Positions 1-11,919 of a stretch of 64,000 nucleotides of DNA are shown here, piece by piece. This DNA comes from Pyropia yezoensis (taxonomy: Eukaryota; Rhodophyta; Bangiophyceae; Bangiales; Bangiaceae). The notes below the pieces were generated by a model that was given only the letters and a program-made list of their open reading frames with translations, had not been told where the DNA came from and searched no databases. Position 1 is the stretch's first letter, and the number at the start of each line of letters is the position of its first letter. The position numbers and the translations under genes were made by a program. Location of the stretch: positions 25,270,020-25,334,019 of the forward strand of contig CM020620.1 in assembly GCA_009829735.1 (NCBI GenBank), given 5' to 3'.

Positions 1-91
1 ACCACTCTCGTAGTTCCCCTTACTGTGTTACCTGTCCCTTTCCCCCGAGGGATACTGACACGTGTCTGAGAGGATCGAGTTTTATACCACA
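1..91 (+). repeat. Element F: 3' end of its 5' LTR, cut by the window edge
   Basis: The stretch ends in TACCACA at 85-91, a CA end typical of an LTR. It is followed at once by a primer-binding-site-like sequence nearly identical to the one next to the element B LTR. A gag gene begins 200 bases further on. The LTR start lies outside the window, so its length is unknown. The boundary is inferred from the PBS and the CA end, not from a second LTR copy. Confidence 0.6.
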
Positions 92-95
92 TATT

Positions 96-110
96 TGGTG
101 GAGCAGCAGG
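96..110 (+). promoter_or_regulatory. Element F primer-binding site
   Basis: TGGTGGAGCAGCAGG starts with the TGG expected opposite a tRNA CCA end and lies 4 bases after the LTR end. The same 15 bases occur just inside the 5' LTR of element B (35273-35287, minus), so two different families share a primer. The tRNA species was not identified. Confidence 0.6.
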
Positions 111-302
111 GAAAATTTGGGTTTTTGAGAAGGGACATTTGGGAGCAGCGGTTGGGTTGTTCCTGTTCTGTCCTCTTCTGTGGTTTGGGAATTATTTGCA
201 CCCGTTCACGGGAATCCCATTCCTGGCTGTCCAACCCCTCTCTTGTGGTCTGACGATCTTTGGACACGCCGGCAACTGGACAGTGGAAGTCAAGAGCCCG
301 AC

Positions 303-857
303 ATGGCTACCCTCCCTGGCACGACGGTGCCCGAAGGGGTAGACCCTGCGTCCCTTTACACATCCCTGGTCACCGCGGGGGACGGTGTCCAACCCGGCGC
401 TGTCCCCGCGGGCGAAACAGAACTGGGAGCGACACCCAGTAGCGGGCTGGAGTCTACAGGCGGCCAAGTACCCCCTGCTCCGGTTCCTCCGGCTGTCCCT
501 CTTGTAGGAGCCACCCCGGGGTCAACGGCGTTCGAGACCGCTCGAAGCAGACGACTTCCTCCTGCCGGTTCTACTCCTGAACATCCAGGGATACCCCTTG
601 GTGTGTTTACTCCTGGACCTACACATGGCAGCTGGGTGTATACTCCTCTTCCTGTGGGCGCTACCAGCGCCAGAGGCACCGCTGTGACTGGCTCTACGGA
701 TCCCCGTGAGGCCTCGATTCCTGGGACCGGTCATGCCATTCCTCCCCTGGCGTCCTATGGGGCGGAAAGCTCCAAGACCCGTAACCGGAGCAGCCGGAGG
801 GGGCGGCGTCGTGGCCGACATTTTAGAACCAGTGAGACCAGTTCCTCAACCTCTGAG
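303..857 (+). pseudogene. gag: Element F gag, N-terminal part (split by element 1)
   Basis: This is the first 185 codons of a retrotransposon capsid gene. The ATG at 303 is the first plausible start after the leader. The protein is rich in Pro, Gly, Ala and Thr and ends in an Arg-rich stretch followed by a Ser/Thr run, the same order as in the gag of element 1 (Arg-rich then Ser-rich at about 2010-2090). The reading frame breaks exactly where the element 1 LTR starts at 858. It resumes in frame at 10714 once element 1 and one copy of its duplicated target are set aside. The break is therefore an insertion, not an independent gene end. Confidence 0.7.
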
Positions 858-1502
858 TGTGGCGTTGTGGCCCTCAGACATCGTTGGGACCCGGGAGGCT
901 GACTTGGGACCCGGCGGGTAGCGTTACGTGGAACCACGCGCTCGCTTGGGATCCCTGCATCGGCGGCCCGGGTCAGTGGCGACACGCCCGGTGCCCTGAT
1001 TGGTCCCCCGGAGTGGAGGACTTGCCCGGTTGGGGGCATACTGACCTTCGGGTTATCTTCTTGATTTTTCGCATTTATTTTCCTTGCGTGATTTCGTGTC
1101 TTTCCCCTCTTTCCCACTGGGTTTTCTTGGGGATTGACATTTGTGTGTGGGGGGGATTTCGCTTTCTTTTCGTGTGTTGGCCCGGTGAGCGGCCGGTGGC
1201 TTGCTGGCACTTGGCCCGCTGGGGGCGCCCTCTGGGGGCCTCGCTCTGGGCCCTTGGAGGGGCCAGGGGGGGAGGTTCTTGAGCGGTGCTCCGGGGTTCT
1301 CCACGGGGCCATCTTGTAAAATCAACAGTGCTTTGGGTTCCTTCTCCCTCGGGCTTTTGCCCTGTTTACCATTGCCTCGTATCGTGGCGGGCGAGTGGAC
1401 CAGCAAGGGCTCTTACCTGTTCCTTCCTGGGCTTCGGACTGTGGCCTCTGTGTGCGTGTTTGTGGTTTGTGGTTTGGGGAATCTGGGTTCCATTACGCTA
1501 CA
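858..1502 (+). repeat. Element 1 5' LTR
   Basis: It begins TGTGGC and ends CTACA, and aligns end to end with 10065-10708. It contains a long G-rich/T-rich stretch and no coding capacity I trust; the open frames here come from composition. Confidence 0.85.
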
Positions 1503-1506
1503 TGTA

Positions 1507-1521
1507 TGGTGGATCAGCGGG
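1507..1521 (+). promoter_or_regulatory. Element 1 primer-binding site
   Basis: TGGTGGATCAGCGGG lies 4 bases after the LTR end. It resembles the F and B primer site in its first seven bases but differs after that, so a different or diverged tRNA primer is likely. Confidence 0.55.
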
Positions 1522-1643
1522 GGAGGGCTTTTTTTTTCTCCCGTATCGGGACAGCCGTTTCTTTTCGCTGTGGCGTTTGGTTCCTTGGTTCCTGTTTCTG
1601 GTAACGAGATCGTTTGGTCCTGGTCGAGTACCGTACGGCCAAC

Positions 1644-3186
1644 ATGACGGACCCTGTTCCATCGGGAGTTCGGGGCCGTGGTGCGCCGTCGGACGTTTCT
1701 ATGGTTACTCCCGCTGGTCGCGGGCGCGGTGGTCCCTCGGGTCCGTTGGGCCGTGGTGGAGGCGGGCAGACAGGGATTCCGCGTCGGGGGACAGCGGCCC
1801 CGGGTGGGATTCGGGCTACTATGGGTCAGGATCTACGTCGGTACACGGGTTCTGAGTCAGGGACCCAAGTTCCACCTTTGGCTCCTGTTGCTGGGTCCCA
1901 AGACATTGTCACTACTCTGGAAACGTTTCGAGATTAGATTTTGGCTACTGTATCCCAGGCCCTGAGCCAGAGTCCTGCTGGCCAGGGTGGGTCCCATGAT
2001 ACCAGTCGTTCCCATCGTTCCCGTTCCCGCCGTCGTCGGCGTCGTCACGATTCCAGTGGTTCCTGTACGTCCTCTTCCTCGGGTACCACGTTTTTTTCTG
2101 TCCTGGATGAGGAGGACCTTGGGATCCCTGAGTACCCACGGACCGAGCCCCAGGTTATCAAGTGTTCAGATGATCGCTTTGCTCGGGTCCTAGATTACCG
2201 TACGTACAGTCTGAGGAACAAGAAGGCTATCTATGGGACACGTGAGGCTCGTAAGATGGGACGGGTCGCGCGTAACATGCAACACTGTTTTGCTGGGTAC
2301 CCTAATTTCTCTGGTAAGGAGACCCTGAAAGTGTTCACGTGGCTCCGCAAACTGGTAAAGGCTTGTAACGACAACGCGGTCTCCGAGGGCATGGCCCTTT
2401 ATGTGATCCCACATTTCCTCTCTGGTGACGCGGAACTGCGATACACACGGGCCCTTCCAGATTTCTCCAGCGCGTCTGGTGGCTCCTCGATCACAACCTA
2501 CCCAGAGGCCGTGAACTGGTTCCTAGAGACGTACGCAGAGCCCCATGCACTGGCCCTGGCTCAGGACAGGTTCAGTCGGGCCGCTAAGGAACCAGAAGAG
2601 GGCATCGAGGCCTTCGCGGTCCGTCTCCGGGGCCGAACGGAACTATGCGGGAACATCCATACCGAGGGCACCATGAAACAGCAGTTGATCTAAGGGCTCC
2701 CTGAGTACCTGCGCCGTGACGCGTTTGTCTACAATGTTCCCGATCGCACGTACCAGCAGTTGGTTACTTTTACTGCGGGCAAGTGTAAGGCAGCCACGGA
2801 CGTTATCAAGATGGCCCAAGGGTCCTCTTCGAGTAAAGCTGGTCCCTCTGTTTCCGCCCGCAGGCCTACTGATTTTTGGTTTAAGGCAGTTAATGGCCGT
2901 CAATCCTATGGGCCCCTCGACGATCCTTAAAGGCCCTCTTGACAAGGAAACCGAGAAGAACGGGTCGGGCCAAGTGTTTGGGCTCAAGGGATCCGCGCCC
3001 CAGTTCGTTGGGGTACGTACCATGGATAGCCGACGCCCGTACCGTTGTTACCTTTGCTGGGAGCCGGGCCACATTCCCCATCAATGTTCCATGTTATCCG
3101 AAGCCCATCGGAAAGCAGTTATCCAGGCCCGGGACTCGTTTCTTGCAGCCACTCGGGGCCGGAGCCAGGGTACCTGTTCATTTTGA
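1644..3186 (+). pseudogene. gag: Element 1 gag, with stops and a frame change
   Basis: This is a retrotransposon capsid/nucleocapsid gene. It starts at ATG 1644 and runs in one frame to about 2930, broken by TAG at 1935-1937 and TAA at 2691-2693. The order is a Gly/Arg-rich N-terminus, an Arg-rich block and Ser run, then a capsid-like region around 2150-2690 that aligns with F gag (shared FAFLRR/FTWLRK-type segment, then NDN, then SYPEAVN/TYPEAVN). A CCHC zinc knuckle (C-X2-C-X4-H-X4-C) at about 3045-3090 is in another frame, so there is a frameshift between about 2930 and 3020. The family assignment is firm; a functional protein is not possible without recoding. Confidence 0.75.
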
Positions 3187-3189
3187 GTC

Positions 3190-6100
3190 TCCTATTGTTT
3201 TGCCCACCCCTTGTTCCTGTTTACCCTCTTTGGCACGGCGGTCCAAGTCTGGGCTCCAACGTCGAATGGGAATGAAGAAGCCATATGGGTTCAGGGGCAC
3301 CTTGCTTGTACTGCGTAAGAGGAGCTCCGCTTTGAATGCTTTTGTACGTTTGGACCAAGAGGACCCCAGGGAAACGACGGCCATTTTGGACGCAGGTGCG
3401 GGACCCAGTGTGGTACGCGAGGACATCTTACCCTGTGGATGGCAACGATTGGCTTCCAGGGCTCCTAAGTCTACCCATGTTTGTGACGCTTCCGGGCAAC
3501 TGCTCAAGGCCCGGGGAGTCCTAGAACTATCGGTCATTGTCAACGGGAAGCCGATGGAGTTTGAGTTCCTTGTCATCAGGGCCCATTCTGTCCCATTGAT
3601 CCTTGGGATGGAGTTCCAAAAGGAACTTGTCAAGGCTATCTACCCTGGGACCGAGTCGGTCATTTGGAACCTTGGGTTCCTGTCCTGCGCCAAGAGGACG
3701 TGGGAGGGCAAGGCCCAGAGCGCTTTTCCGGTCAAAGGCAACCCTGTACGTCAAGACCCCTCGGCACTGTACCTGTCTAAGGCCGTGAATTTGGCTCCCC
3801 GGTCCCTACAAGCGGTCCATGTCAAGTGCGGTACCAATGGGAGGTGTTTGAGAGGACCCATAAGATGGCTAAGTAGGGGCTCCGGTTACACAACGCACTG
3901 GCTATGATACGGACCCGACGGGACTTTCGGATCTATGTCATGCACATCTCGGACCGGGCTGTCAACCTGCCCATCAATATTTCCGTTGGCGTGGCCTTAC
4001 CGTGCGATGGTCCCGTGCTCGAGGTCCGTACGGATTACTTGTCGGCCCCTAGTGAGCGGGCCGCACCACTCGTCACCTTAGGGCCAGAGCAAGGGAACCC
4101 GTTGAGCCAAGCGTCGGCACCGGGGGACGTAACTCCCAAGGGACCCACCGGAACCACGGTCCCTGAGCCGGACACGACGGTCAAGAAGCCTGACGGAGCC
4201 CCGGTCCAGATGCTTAAGGTTGCGTATGAACTGATCCCGCCTGAGCTACACCAGGCTGTACGCGAAAGTTTGGACCGTTACAAGGACCTATGGAACGGGC
4301 AACTGGGACGCATTGATGTGACCCCTTACCGGATTACCCTCAAGGAAGGGGCCAAACCCATTCGGTCCCAACCGTACCGTTCCGGGCTCGATCATCGGGA
4401 CCTTATCAAGGAAGAAGTGGAAAATCAGACCCGGCTCGGGGATATTGAACCGTCCCAAGCTGAGCGGTCCTTCCCGGTTGTCTTGGTCCCGAAGCCCGAT
4501 GGTACCCCTAGGTTCTGTGTGGATTACCGGCGCTTGAACGAGGTCACGGTTAAGGATACCTACCCGTTACCGCGCATGGACGATTGTATCGATTTCCTGG
4601 GAGAGGCTACCGTGTTTTCCATGCTGGACGCCAACTGTGGCTACTGACAGACTCCTGTGGCTACTGAGGACCAAGACAAGACAACCTTTACTTGTCACGA
4701 AGGAACCTTGAGATACATCCGGCTCCCATCTGGTCTTACCAACGCCCCGGCTACGTTCCAGAGGGCCATTGATATGATCCTGTCTGGGGTTAAGTGGAAG
4801 ACGTGCCTCGTGTACCTGGATGACATTATCGTGTTCTCCAAGGAGCCTAAGGAGCACCTGGCCAACCTGGAAGAGATCTTCGGGTTACTCGCTAGGGCCG
4901 GTGTTTCCCTCAAGGCTACCGAATGCTTTTTGTTCCATGCTGAAGTTGAGTACCTCGGGCACATTGTTGGTAAGGGTCAGCTCCGTGTGAACGAGAAGAA
5001 CCTGGTTGGGCTCCGGGAAGCTAAAACTCCAAGGACCAAGAAGAACCTTCGCAGCTTCCTAGGGATGTGCAATGTGTACCAGCGCTGTGTCAAGGACTAA
5101 GCCAAGGTAGCAAGACCCCTATTGGCCATGACCAGTACCAAGGTCCCAGACCCATTACCCCTGTCTACCCCGGCCCAGACGGACGCTTTTGAAGAGCTCA
5201 AGTACCGTCTGACCCACACTCCCACTCTGGCTTTTCCGAAACGCACGGGTCAGTACATTGTGAATACGGATGCTAGCGCTACTCAGATAGGGTGCGTTTT
5301 GCTACAGGACCAAAGGGACGGGGCCTACAGGCCCGTGGGTTACTGGAGCCGTATGCTGACTCCGGCTGAGTGTAACTACAGTACCACGGAACGTGAGTGT
5401 CCAGCCGTTGTTTGGGCTCTGTTTCTGTTACGACCGTACCTTGAAGGGACACGCTTTGTGGTACGAACGGACCAGACGGCACTGAAGTGGATGAAACACA
5501 TGGACGGGGCCCATGGACGTTTGGCCCGCTGGCGCCTTAGGCTGGCCGAGTTCCAGTATACCGTTGAGTCCCGTCCCGGGCAACATCATCACGCAGCGGA
5601 CTTTATGTCACGCTTGGATACCACGGGATACGACGGGGACCCTATACCTGACGAGATACCCTCGCTGTTGACCTTGGCTGACTTTGTTACTGGTTGGACC
5701 CGGCCAAACTTTAAGACAGGCACCCGGTACGCTCCTCTGACAGTCGACAGGATCCTCAAGGCCCAAGGTCAGGACAAGCGATGCCAGGAACTACGGAAGG
5801 AGATCGACCGGAACGTGAACTCAAGGTACGGGGAAACGCTAGAAGGGTTACTGGTACGATTGGCTCCCCTTGACCGAGCGGTCCAGATCTTGGTCCCCAA
5901 GGCACTACGACCAGAGGTCCTGACATTAGAACATGAATCGGGACACGCAGGGCACCCAGGCATGAACAAGATGTACTCCTCTATCAGGCGGGTATTTTGT
6001 TGGGAGTCTATGGTGGCAGATGTGCACGCCTTTGTTTCCAACTGTACCTCGTGTTCCAAGGGCACGGTCCAAGGGAGACGGCGGACCAACCCGCTCAAGC

Positions 6101-7189
6101 TGTTCCCTGCAACGGAGCCCTTCAAGGATATGTGCCTTGACCTCTTGGGCCCCTTACCCTGGACCGTCAGCAGGAATCGATACCTTCTTGTTATTGAAGA
6201 CCGGTTCACCAAGATGACTTGAGTGGTTCCCCTTGGCAGCCAGGACGCGGAAGTGGTGGCCTCGGCTTTTCTGGATACGTGGGTGGCTTCCTATGGTCCC
6301 CTGGAGACCCTACTGACGGACAATGGTCCCCAGCTAGCGTCCACATACTTCCGTGGCTTTTGTGGGCTCCTTGGGATCAAGCGAGTTACCTCCACCACGT
6401 ACCATGCCAAGACCCAAGGACAAGTGGAACGGTTTAATCGTACCATAGTGGCCCAGCTCCGCACGTACGTTCAGGACCACCAGGACCATTGGGACGAGTT
6501 GATTTCCAGTGCTCACGGTTGCCTATAACACGAGGCCCCAACAGAGTACTGGTGTCGCCCCATTTGAGTTCGTGATACCTGAACGGGTCCGTACCTCTTC
6601 CCTGGACAAGCTTCCTGGTTCCCCGTACCCTAAGGAATTCACTTGTACCGCGCGACAGGTCCGAGAGGCGAGACGGGCCCATCTAAGGAACCTGGCCTTT
6701 ACGGTACGTAAGAACCTGGACCTGGTGCAGAAACGGTACAAGAGAGGGTACGACAAGCGGGTCACTCCGGTCAACGAGGCCCTACGTATTGGGGACTGGG
6801 TCTACGTTGATACCAATGATGACAGTCGGCAGAAGTTGGACTGGAAGGTTAAGGGTCCCTATCGCTTCGTGGACCGGGACGGGCACACATTCACGGTTCT
6901 GGTTGAGGGCATCCGTGACAGGGTAAGCAGTGACCATGTGGCCCGGGCACTCACGTCTGCTGGTCACACTGACTTCATGTCTCGTCTACACGGGCCACAA
7001 GACCCGGTTGTACCCATGGACTACGACGACTCAGGCACCCCTTTTGTCTGGGAACGTTTTGTGGGACACGACCGGGATATTGATGGGAACCAATGGCTCC
7101 TGGCCCGCTGGTGGGGATACGCAGAGTCCGAGGACAAATGGGAACCGTTCTATAAGTTCGACAGGGCTAAGGTTATTCAGTACTGTTAA
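3190..7189 (+). pseudogene. pol: Element 1 pol: protease, RT, RNase H, integrase, chromodomain
   Basis: The aspartic protease motif (DAGAGPSVV) is near 3390-3420. RT has FCVDYRRLNE near 4510 and YLDD near 4815. RNase H has TDAS near 5265 and RECPAVVWA near 5390. Integrase has the HHCC zinc finger near 5930-6060, then catalytic-core segments including LTDNGPQ near 6310 and GQVERFN near 6420. The C-terminus (about 7065-7189) is chromodomain-like (LARWWGY, then KWEPF). Breaks are a frame change near 3880-3907, TGA at 4645 where relatives have Trp, TAA at 5098, TGA at 6220 where element B has Arg, and a frame change near 6515. Domain order (RT, RH, INT, chromodomain) places it in Ty3/Gypsy chromoviruses. 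Confidence 0.85.
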
Positions 7190-7735
7190 CGTGTTGGTAC
7201 CGAGCCCCCACTGCGGGAGGAAGAGGCCGTGGCACTCCTGGAACCCTTTAAGGCAATCTATGCTGTGTGGCCCTAGAACCTTGAACCGGGTGCGGATCTG
7301 TGGTCCCGTTATCGATCCTGAACTAGAAACACAAAGGCAGGCTTGATGGTCCGTCAATGGAGCGAACTATGGGACGAGTCATCGGGGGGGTCACCATGAA
7401 GGTCAGAAGTTCAACCTGGGTGTGTTGGGGAAACAACTAATCGGCAGGAAGAGTTTTATTGATAATGGTCCTTGGAATGGGGGTTTACCTTTCTTTGACT
7501 CTAAACCCCCCCTCCCTTTCTCCCTTTTGATCCCCATCACCTCGTCAGGACTGGTATGGATCCCTTGGAACCGATTACACGGCCAAGTCGGAAGAAGGTC
7601 CCTATGGTCAACACTAAAGAATGGGATCCAAGGAAGCAGACAAACAAAGAGACTTTATAACCCCCTGGATCAACATCACTACAACATGCAAGGACGACCC
7701 ATTGTCACCTCGGGTCCCTTCCCGCTACGTGTGAC
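7190..7735. other. Convergent spacer between pol and the antisense ORF of element 1
   Basis: I see no gene here. Pol ends at 7189 on plus and the antisense ORF ends at 7736 on minus, so this interval holds both 3' ends. No clear poly(A) signal or hairpin stood out. Confidence 0.5.
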
Positions 7736-9492
7736 TCACTGGTACCGGGCCCGGCTCTCCGCTCGAAGGTCAGAATCTTGGTCCATATCGTCCCGACCAC
7801 GGACCCGGGAACCCTCACGGACCCCATGCCAGCTTTTACCGGCGTCCTCCTCGGCCGTGGTCAACTCTGACCCAAGGTCCCCACGGATACCATTACGGTC
7901 CACGATTGCCAACAGGCCCTTGTAGTCCGGCGTCGAGGAGCCTGCCTGGACCCGGGTCCATTCGGCTACACGGGACCCAATGTTGACCGTCGTGTGGAGG
8001 GAAGCCAAGAGCAAGGGCCCCACGTGAGCATGGGCCAAGACGTCCGCGGACCCGCCATAGAAACTACGGAGCCCCAGAACCGTCGAGGTAGCCAGGTTGC
8101 CCTCAAGGTTCAGAAGTTCCTCGTCCGGCACTTCGCCATGGGCCAGTAGGTTAGCCACGTAGAAGGTACGGCTCCTAAGAGCAGGGTCACGCTGAACAAG
8201 GGAGCCCGACGATCGGGCACCAGGACCACCGCACCCAGTCACGGGCACAATCTCGTCCGACTGACCCACGTTCCCGTCCTTGGGCCCGTTAAACTCCCGA
8301 GCATCCAAGATGTCCGAGGAATAGGGAAGGTCCAAGGGAGCCAGGTCCTCGTCCACGAGCGGCGCCCAGGTCCCGTCGTGGGTCTCGAATCGTACCTGGA
8401 CGAAGGAAGTACGCTCCTTGCGGTTGGAAGCCGCCTGACCTAAACGTGTACGGAGCCCCGGGGCTCCGATCACCCGGTCACTAAGAACCGTGAGTGCCTT
8501 GAGGTCCCGTACTGCTCCCTCGTCCACGCCATTGGGACCCTTACAGATATTCGGGGCCCCGACACGTTAGATACAGGTACGAAGGAGACGAAGAAGAAGG
8601 CACATCTCACCGGAACCACGGGCTCGTTCCAGGGTATACAGGGCACAGTTCATGGCCCACTTGGTCCGAGACATGAACCAGGCAAAGGGATCCGAGCTAC
8701 GAGGGAGGTCCCCGAAGTAGCACTAGACCAGAGCCAATTCCACCAGGGCCCCAAGGGGAACCTCGACATGACCGAACCAGTGGGGTACCCGGAGGAAGGA
8801 GAGCCCACGGTGGGTAGCCGGGCGCCTGAGGAACTCTTGCCGGTGTTAGCCGACGAGGATCCCGTTCTTGTCCCGATGGAGCCGACTGATCACCAGGTCC
8901 CCATGGGACAGTTTGAAGGAAGCGGGGTCCAGGTAAGAAGAGGGAAGCACGAGGTTGTCGGGACCCGGGGCCGCAGGTAGGGTCCCCTTGGTAACCTCGT
9001 CACGGATGCTCTTGAACCGCTCCACGTACCCGACCTTTCCCGCGTGCCGAACCACCGTTACCGAATGGGATCGATCGGCCCTGACAGGGACCCGAGCTTG
9101 GGGAATGGCGGCCATCTGTTTCCGGAACGCGTTCCCGGACAGGACCCGTCAACGACCCGAAGGATCTTGTGAGCCATGGTACCCGTGACCCAACCGCGGG
9201 CCTTTTCTCGGCGCCATGCGTTGACCGTCTCGGGACCAAAGTCTTCGGGTACCATGCCACGGACCGCCACGTACGCTTGACCCGCAACAACGTCCCCTTG
9301 GTCCATGTTGTCCACACACGGTCCCGCGACCGGTACGCCTTGACCGCCGGGAGCCCCTTGACCCGCTGCACCTTCACCGACGGGAACGCCTTGGGCCCCA
9401 GGTACCGCCATGACCTCAGGCACGCTGGGACCGCCAGGGACCACCGAGCCCTCGCCAGCAGACGCGTTCGTCGTGGCGCGGCCAGGCTCCAT
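7736..9492 (-). pseudogene. Element 1 antisense ORF (aORF), decayed
   Basis: This is a long open region on the strand opposite gag-pol, between pol and the 3' LTR. The first good ATG is at 9492; the frame is open further back to 9696. The N-terminal part is Pro/Gly/Ala/Val-rich. The frame changes near 9150, then continues in a single frame from about 9130 to 7736, broken by TAA at 8846 and two or more stops between 8730 and 8560. The last 263 codons (8527-7736) are uninterrupted. I recognise no known domain. Position and orientation match the aORFs of elements A, B, C and E, and a segment near 8640-8570 (Trp-Ala-Met then a Leu-rich run) may correspond to one in the B aORF, but homology is not shown by eye. 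Confidence 0.5.
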
Positions 9493-9671
9493 GGGGAAGG
9501 GGTAACGGGGCACGGTGTGGGGTAGTGGGGTACCAGGTGGAATGCGTGCGTGTGAACGTTGGGAAGGGGAACGGGTAGAGGGAATGATCGAGGAGCCCAC
9601 GGGGAAGCGTCGCGGGGAAGATGGTGCGTTGGGGTCCCGGTCACGGGGAACGAGGGAGCCCGTGAGGGCCC

Positions 9672-9679
9672 TTTTATAC
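9672..9679 (-). promoter_or_regulatory. TATA-like box upstream of the element 1 aORF
   Basis: The minus strand reads GTATAAAAGG here, about 180 bases upstream of the aORF ATG at 9492. A TATAAAA match in such GC-rich DNA is suggestive of an antisense promoter inside the element. It is only a motif match. Confidence 0.35.
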
Positions 9680-10049
9680 GTAGGCCCCCACTCCAACGGA
9701 TTTTAGGCTGCACTCGTGAGCCGCTGACCCCCGTCCGCATCCCTACGCCACCTCACCCACCCCAGGGGCCGAGCGCCACATGGGGAGGGCGATAGGAGGA
9801 GGAATGCAGGCAAGCGGCCGGCGCGGGCTGCGCCACATCCTCCTGGTTACCCTGTGCGTGGCCCTTACCCTTCCCGTACCGCCCTTGTCAGTCTGTCCGG
9901 GACCCTCGGCCTCGAGACACTTGTCGGGGGGGACCCTGTCTGCAGACACTGGCCCCACGTCCCGTCCGTTTTGACCCTGATGTAACCCTGTCGGACCCTT
10001 TTCAGTCCCTCACCCCGGTTTCCCTGTTGGCCTGCGGGACGCTCGGCCC
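9680..10049. other. Region between aORF start and PPT in element 1
   Basis: This is about 370 bases with no ORF I believe. Relative to the aORF it is upstream, so it could hold antisense regulatory sequence; relative to gag-pol it is 3' untranslated. Confidence 0.4.
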
Positions 10050-10064
10050 TAGTGAGGGGGGCCA
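10050..10064 (+). promoter_or_regulatory. Element 1 polypurine tract
   Basis: AGTGAGGGGGG followed by CCA lies immediately before the 3' LTR start at 10065. A purine run here primes plus-strand DNA synthesis in LTR elements and fixes the sense strand of element 1 as plus. Confidence 0.65.
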
Positions 10065-10708
10065 TGTGACGATGTGGCCCTCAGGTACCGTTGGGACCCG
10101 GGAGGCTGACTTGGGACCCGGCGGGTAGCGTTACGTGGAACCACGCGCTCGCTTGGGATCCCTGCATCGGCGGCCCGGGGCAGTGGCGACACGCCCGGTG
10201 CCCTGATTGGTCCCCCGGAGTGGAGGACTTGCCCGGTTGGGGGCATATCGACCTTCGGGTTATTTTCTTGATCCTTCGCATTTATTTTCCTGGCGTAATT
10301 TCGTATCTCTTCCCTTTTTCCCACTGGGTTTTCTTGGGGATTGACATTTGTGTGTGGGGGGGATTTCGCTTGCTTTTCGTGTGTTGGCCCGGTGAGCGGC
10401 CGGTGCCTTGCCGGCACTTGGCCCGCTGGGGGCGCCCTCTGGGGGCCTCGCTCTGGGCCCTTGGAGGGGCCAGGGGGGGAGGTTCTTGAGGGGTGCTCCG
10501 GGGTTCTCCCCGGGGCCATCTTGTAAAATCAACAGTGCTTTGGGTTCCTTCTCCCTCGGGCTTTTGCCCTGTTTACCATTGCCTCGTATCGTGGCGGGCG
10601 AGTGGACCAGCAAGGGCTCTTACCTGTTCCTTCCTGGGCTTCGGACTGTGGCCTCTGTGTGCGTGTTTGTGGTTTGTGGTTTCGGGAATCTGGTTCCATT
10701 ACGCTGCA
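10065..10708 (+). repeat. Element 1 3' LTR
   Basis: It begins TGTGAC and ends CTGCA. It matches 858-1502 along its whole length with about 24 substitutions and one single-base gap. F gag resumes after the five-base duplication at 10709-10713. Confidence 0.85.
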
Positions 10709-10713
10709 GTGAG

Positions 10714-11919
10714 GAGGGACACGACTGGGATGCGACCTCTGGTCCCACTCGGCGCAGGCTCGTCGAGATTGAATTTCCTGCTCACCATGTGGGGGATGCC
10801 TCCCTGAACAAGGTCACGTATTGGGGCAACTTCCGGCTGGAGAACCAAGACCAAGGTTACACCCGGAAGATGGCCAAGAAAATGGCATCCTTGGACCGGC
10901 GTATGCAGCCGAGTTCCGGAGGACATCACAAATGTTACGGGAAGAATCCGGCGCATATCTTTGCCTTCCTGCGGCGGTTTGCCAAGGCATCTAACGACAA
11001 TGACGTGTCGGATGGCAACGCAATCTACCTTCTGGTCAACTTCATGACCAGAGAAGCAGAACAGCGGTTCGCACAAGTTTTTCCGGACTCAGCCGGACAC
11101 ATCGTCGGGCGTACCGTTGGTAGCTATCCGGAAGCGGTCAACTGTCTCCTGTCCAATTACGCGGACGCGGACTCCCTGCGCAAGGCGGTGGGAAGATTGA
11201 ACCGGGCAACCATGGAGCGACAAAAGACTTCAGAGGCTTTCGCCCGCCGGGTCCGGGAAATGAGCGAGGCTTGTGGCAACGTTTACACTGAGGACAAGCT
11301 TAAGATCATCTCCTTGGAAGGGTTTCTTGAGTATCTTCAAGTTCATGCTGAGAACTACAACCAAGATCACCAAGAGCATCCCTTTCAGCAGCTGATGGCC
11401 TACACCCAGGGCAAGTACCGGCAAGCCGAGGCACAGCGGGCTCCCATGGTGTCGACTCCCAAGCCGTTGTCGCGAGTTCGTCCCGGACCCGACGAGTATA
11501 AGAAGCGCGATAACTCAGTACCGGTACTGGCTGCTGGCGAGACCTCTCCCGTGGCGTCAGGTGACAAGTGGGGTGGCCTCGTCCCCAAGGAGCAGCTTTC
11601 CTTGGTGGCCCTTAAGCATGTCAAGAACCAGCGTTTCCGGTCTTGTTGGCTGTGCCAGAAGGAGGACCATCTGTCTTACAAGTGCCCGGCCATCCCTAAG
11701 GATCTCCAGGAGAAGCTCAAGCGTCAAGGACAAGTGTTCGCTATGGTGGTCAACTGGGCTGACCGGCGAGCGCCTACCAAGACGGACAAGAGACAGGTAC
11801 ACGAGGTTCGGGTGGCAACTTTGCAGAGCATCACCGAGGCTCTGACCAAGGAAGCTCCTACGGACTTTCACTTGGAAAACGAGACCTCCAAGGCATCCTC
11901 GGGCTCGAGAAGCGAGTAG
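10714..11919 (+). pseudogene. gag: Element F gag, capsid and nucleocapsid part
   Basis: This continues the gag begun at 303, in frame across the element 1 insertion. It runs uninterrupted for about 400 codons to TAG 11917-11919. A capsid-like region spans about 10800-11420 and aligns with element 1 gag (FAFLRRFAKASNDND against FTWLRKLVKACNDNA). A CCHC zinc knuckle (CWLCQKEDHLSYKC) lies near 11640-11690. An open frame that runs through the preceding LTR is an artefact of readthrough. Apart from the insertion, F gag has no stop, so F was probably intact when element 1 landed. Confidence 0.75.

Larger units (their letters stand above)
858..10708 (+). mobile_element. Element 1: Ty3/Gypsy chromovirus with an antisense ORF, complete but decayed
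   Basis: Two LTRs of 645 and 644 bp bound the element (858-1502 and 10065-10708). Internally it has a PBS, gag, protease, RT, RNase H, integrase and chromodomain on the plus strand, then a minus-strand ORF, a PPT and the 3' LTR. Flanking five-base sequences are CTGAG (853-857) and GTGAG (10709-10713), a target duplication with one mismatch. The LTRs differ at about 25 positions (about 96% identity by eye), so the insertion is not recent. It lies inside gag of element F. Several in-frame stops and frame changes make it non-autonomous now. Confidence 0.85.

Noticed and set aside
755..1312. Open frames over the element 1 LTR (also 10049-10519)
   Set aside because: The same frames appear in both LTR copies and have no protein character; LTRs are GC-rich and non-coding.
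10408..10713. A gag frame that appears to start inside the LTR
   Set aside because: Readthrough from the LTR into F gag. The real gag start is at 303, upstream of the element 1 insertion.
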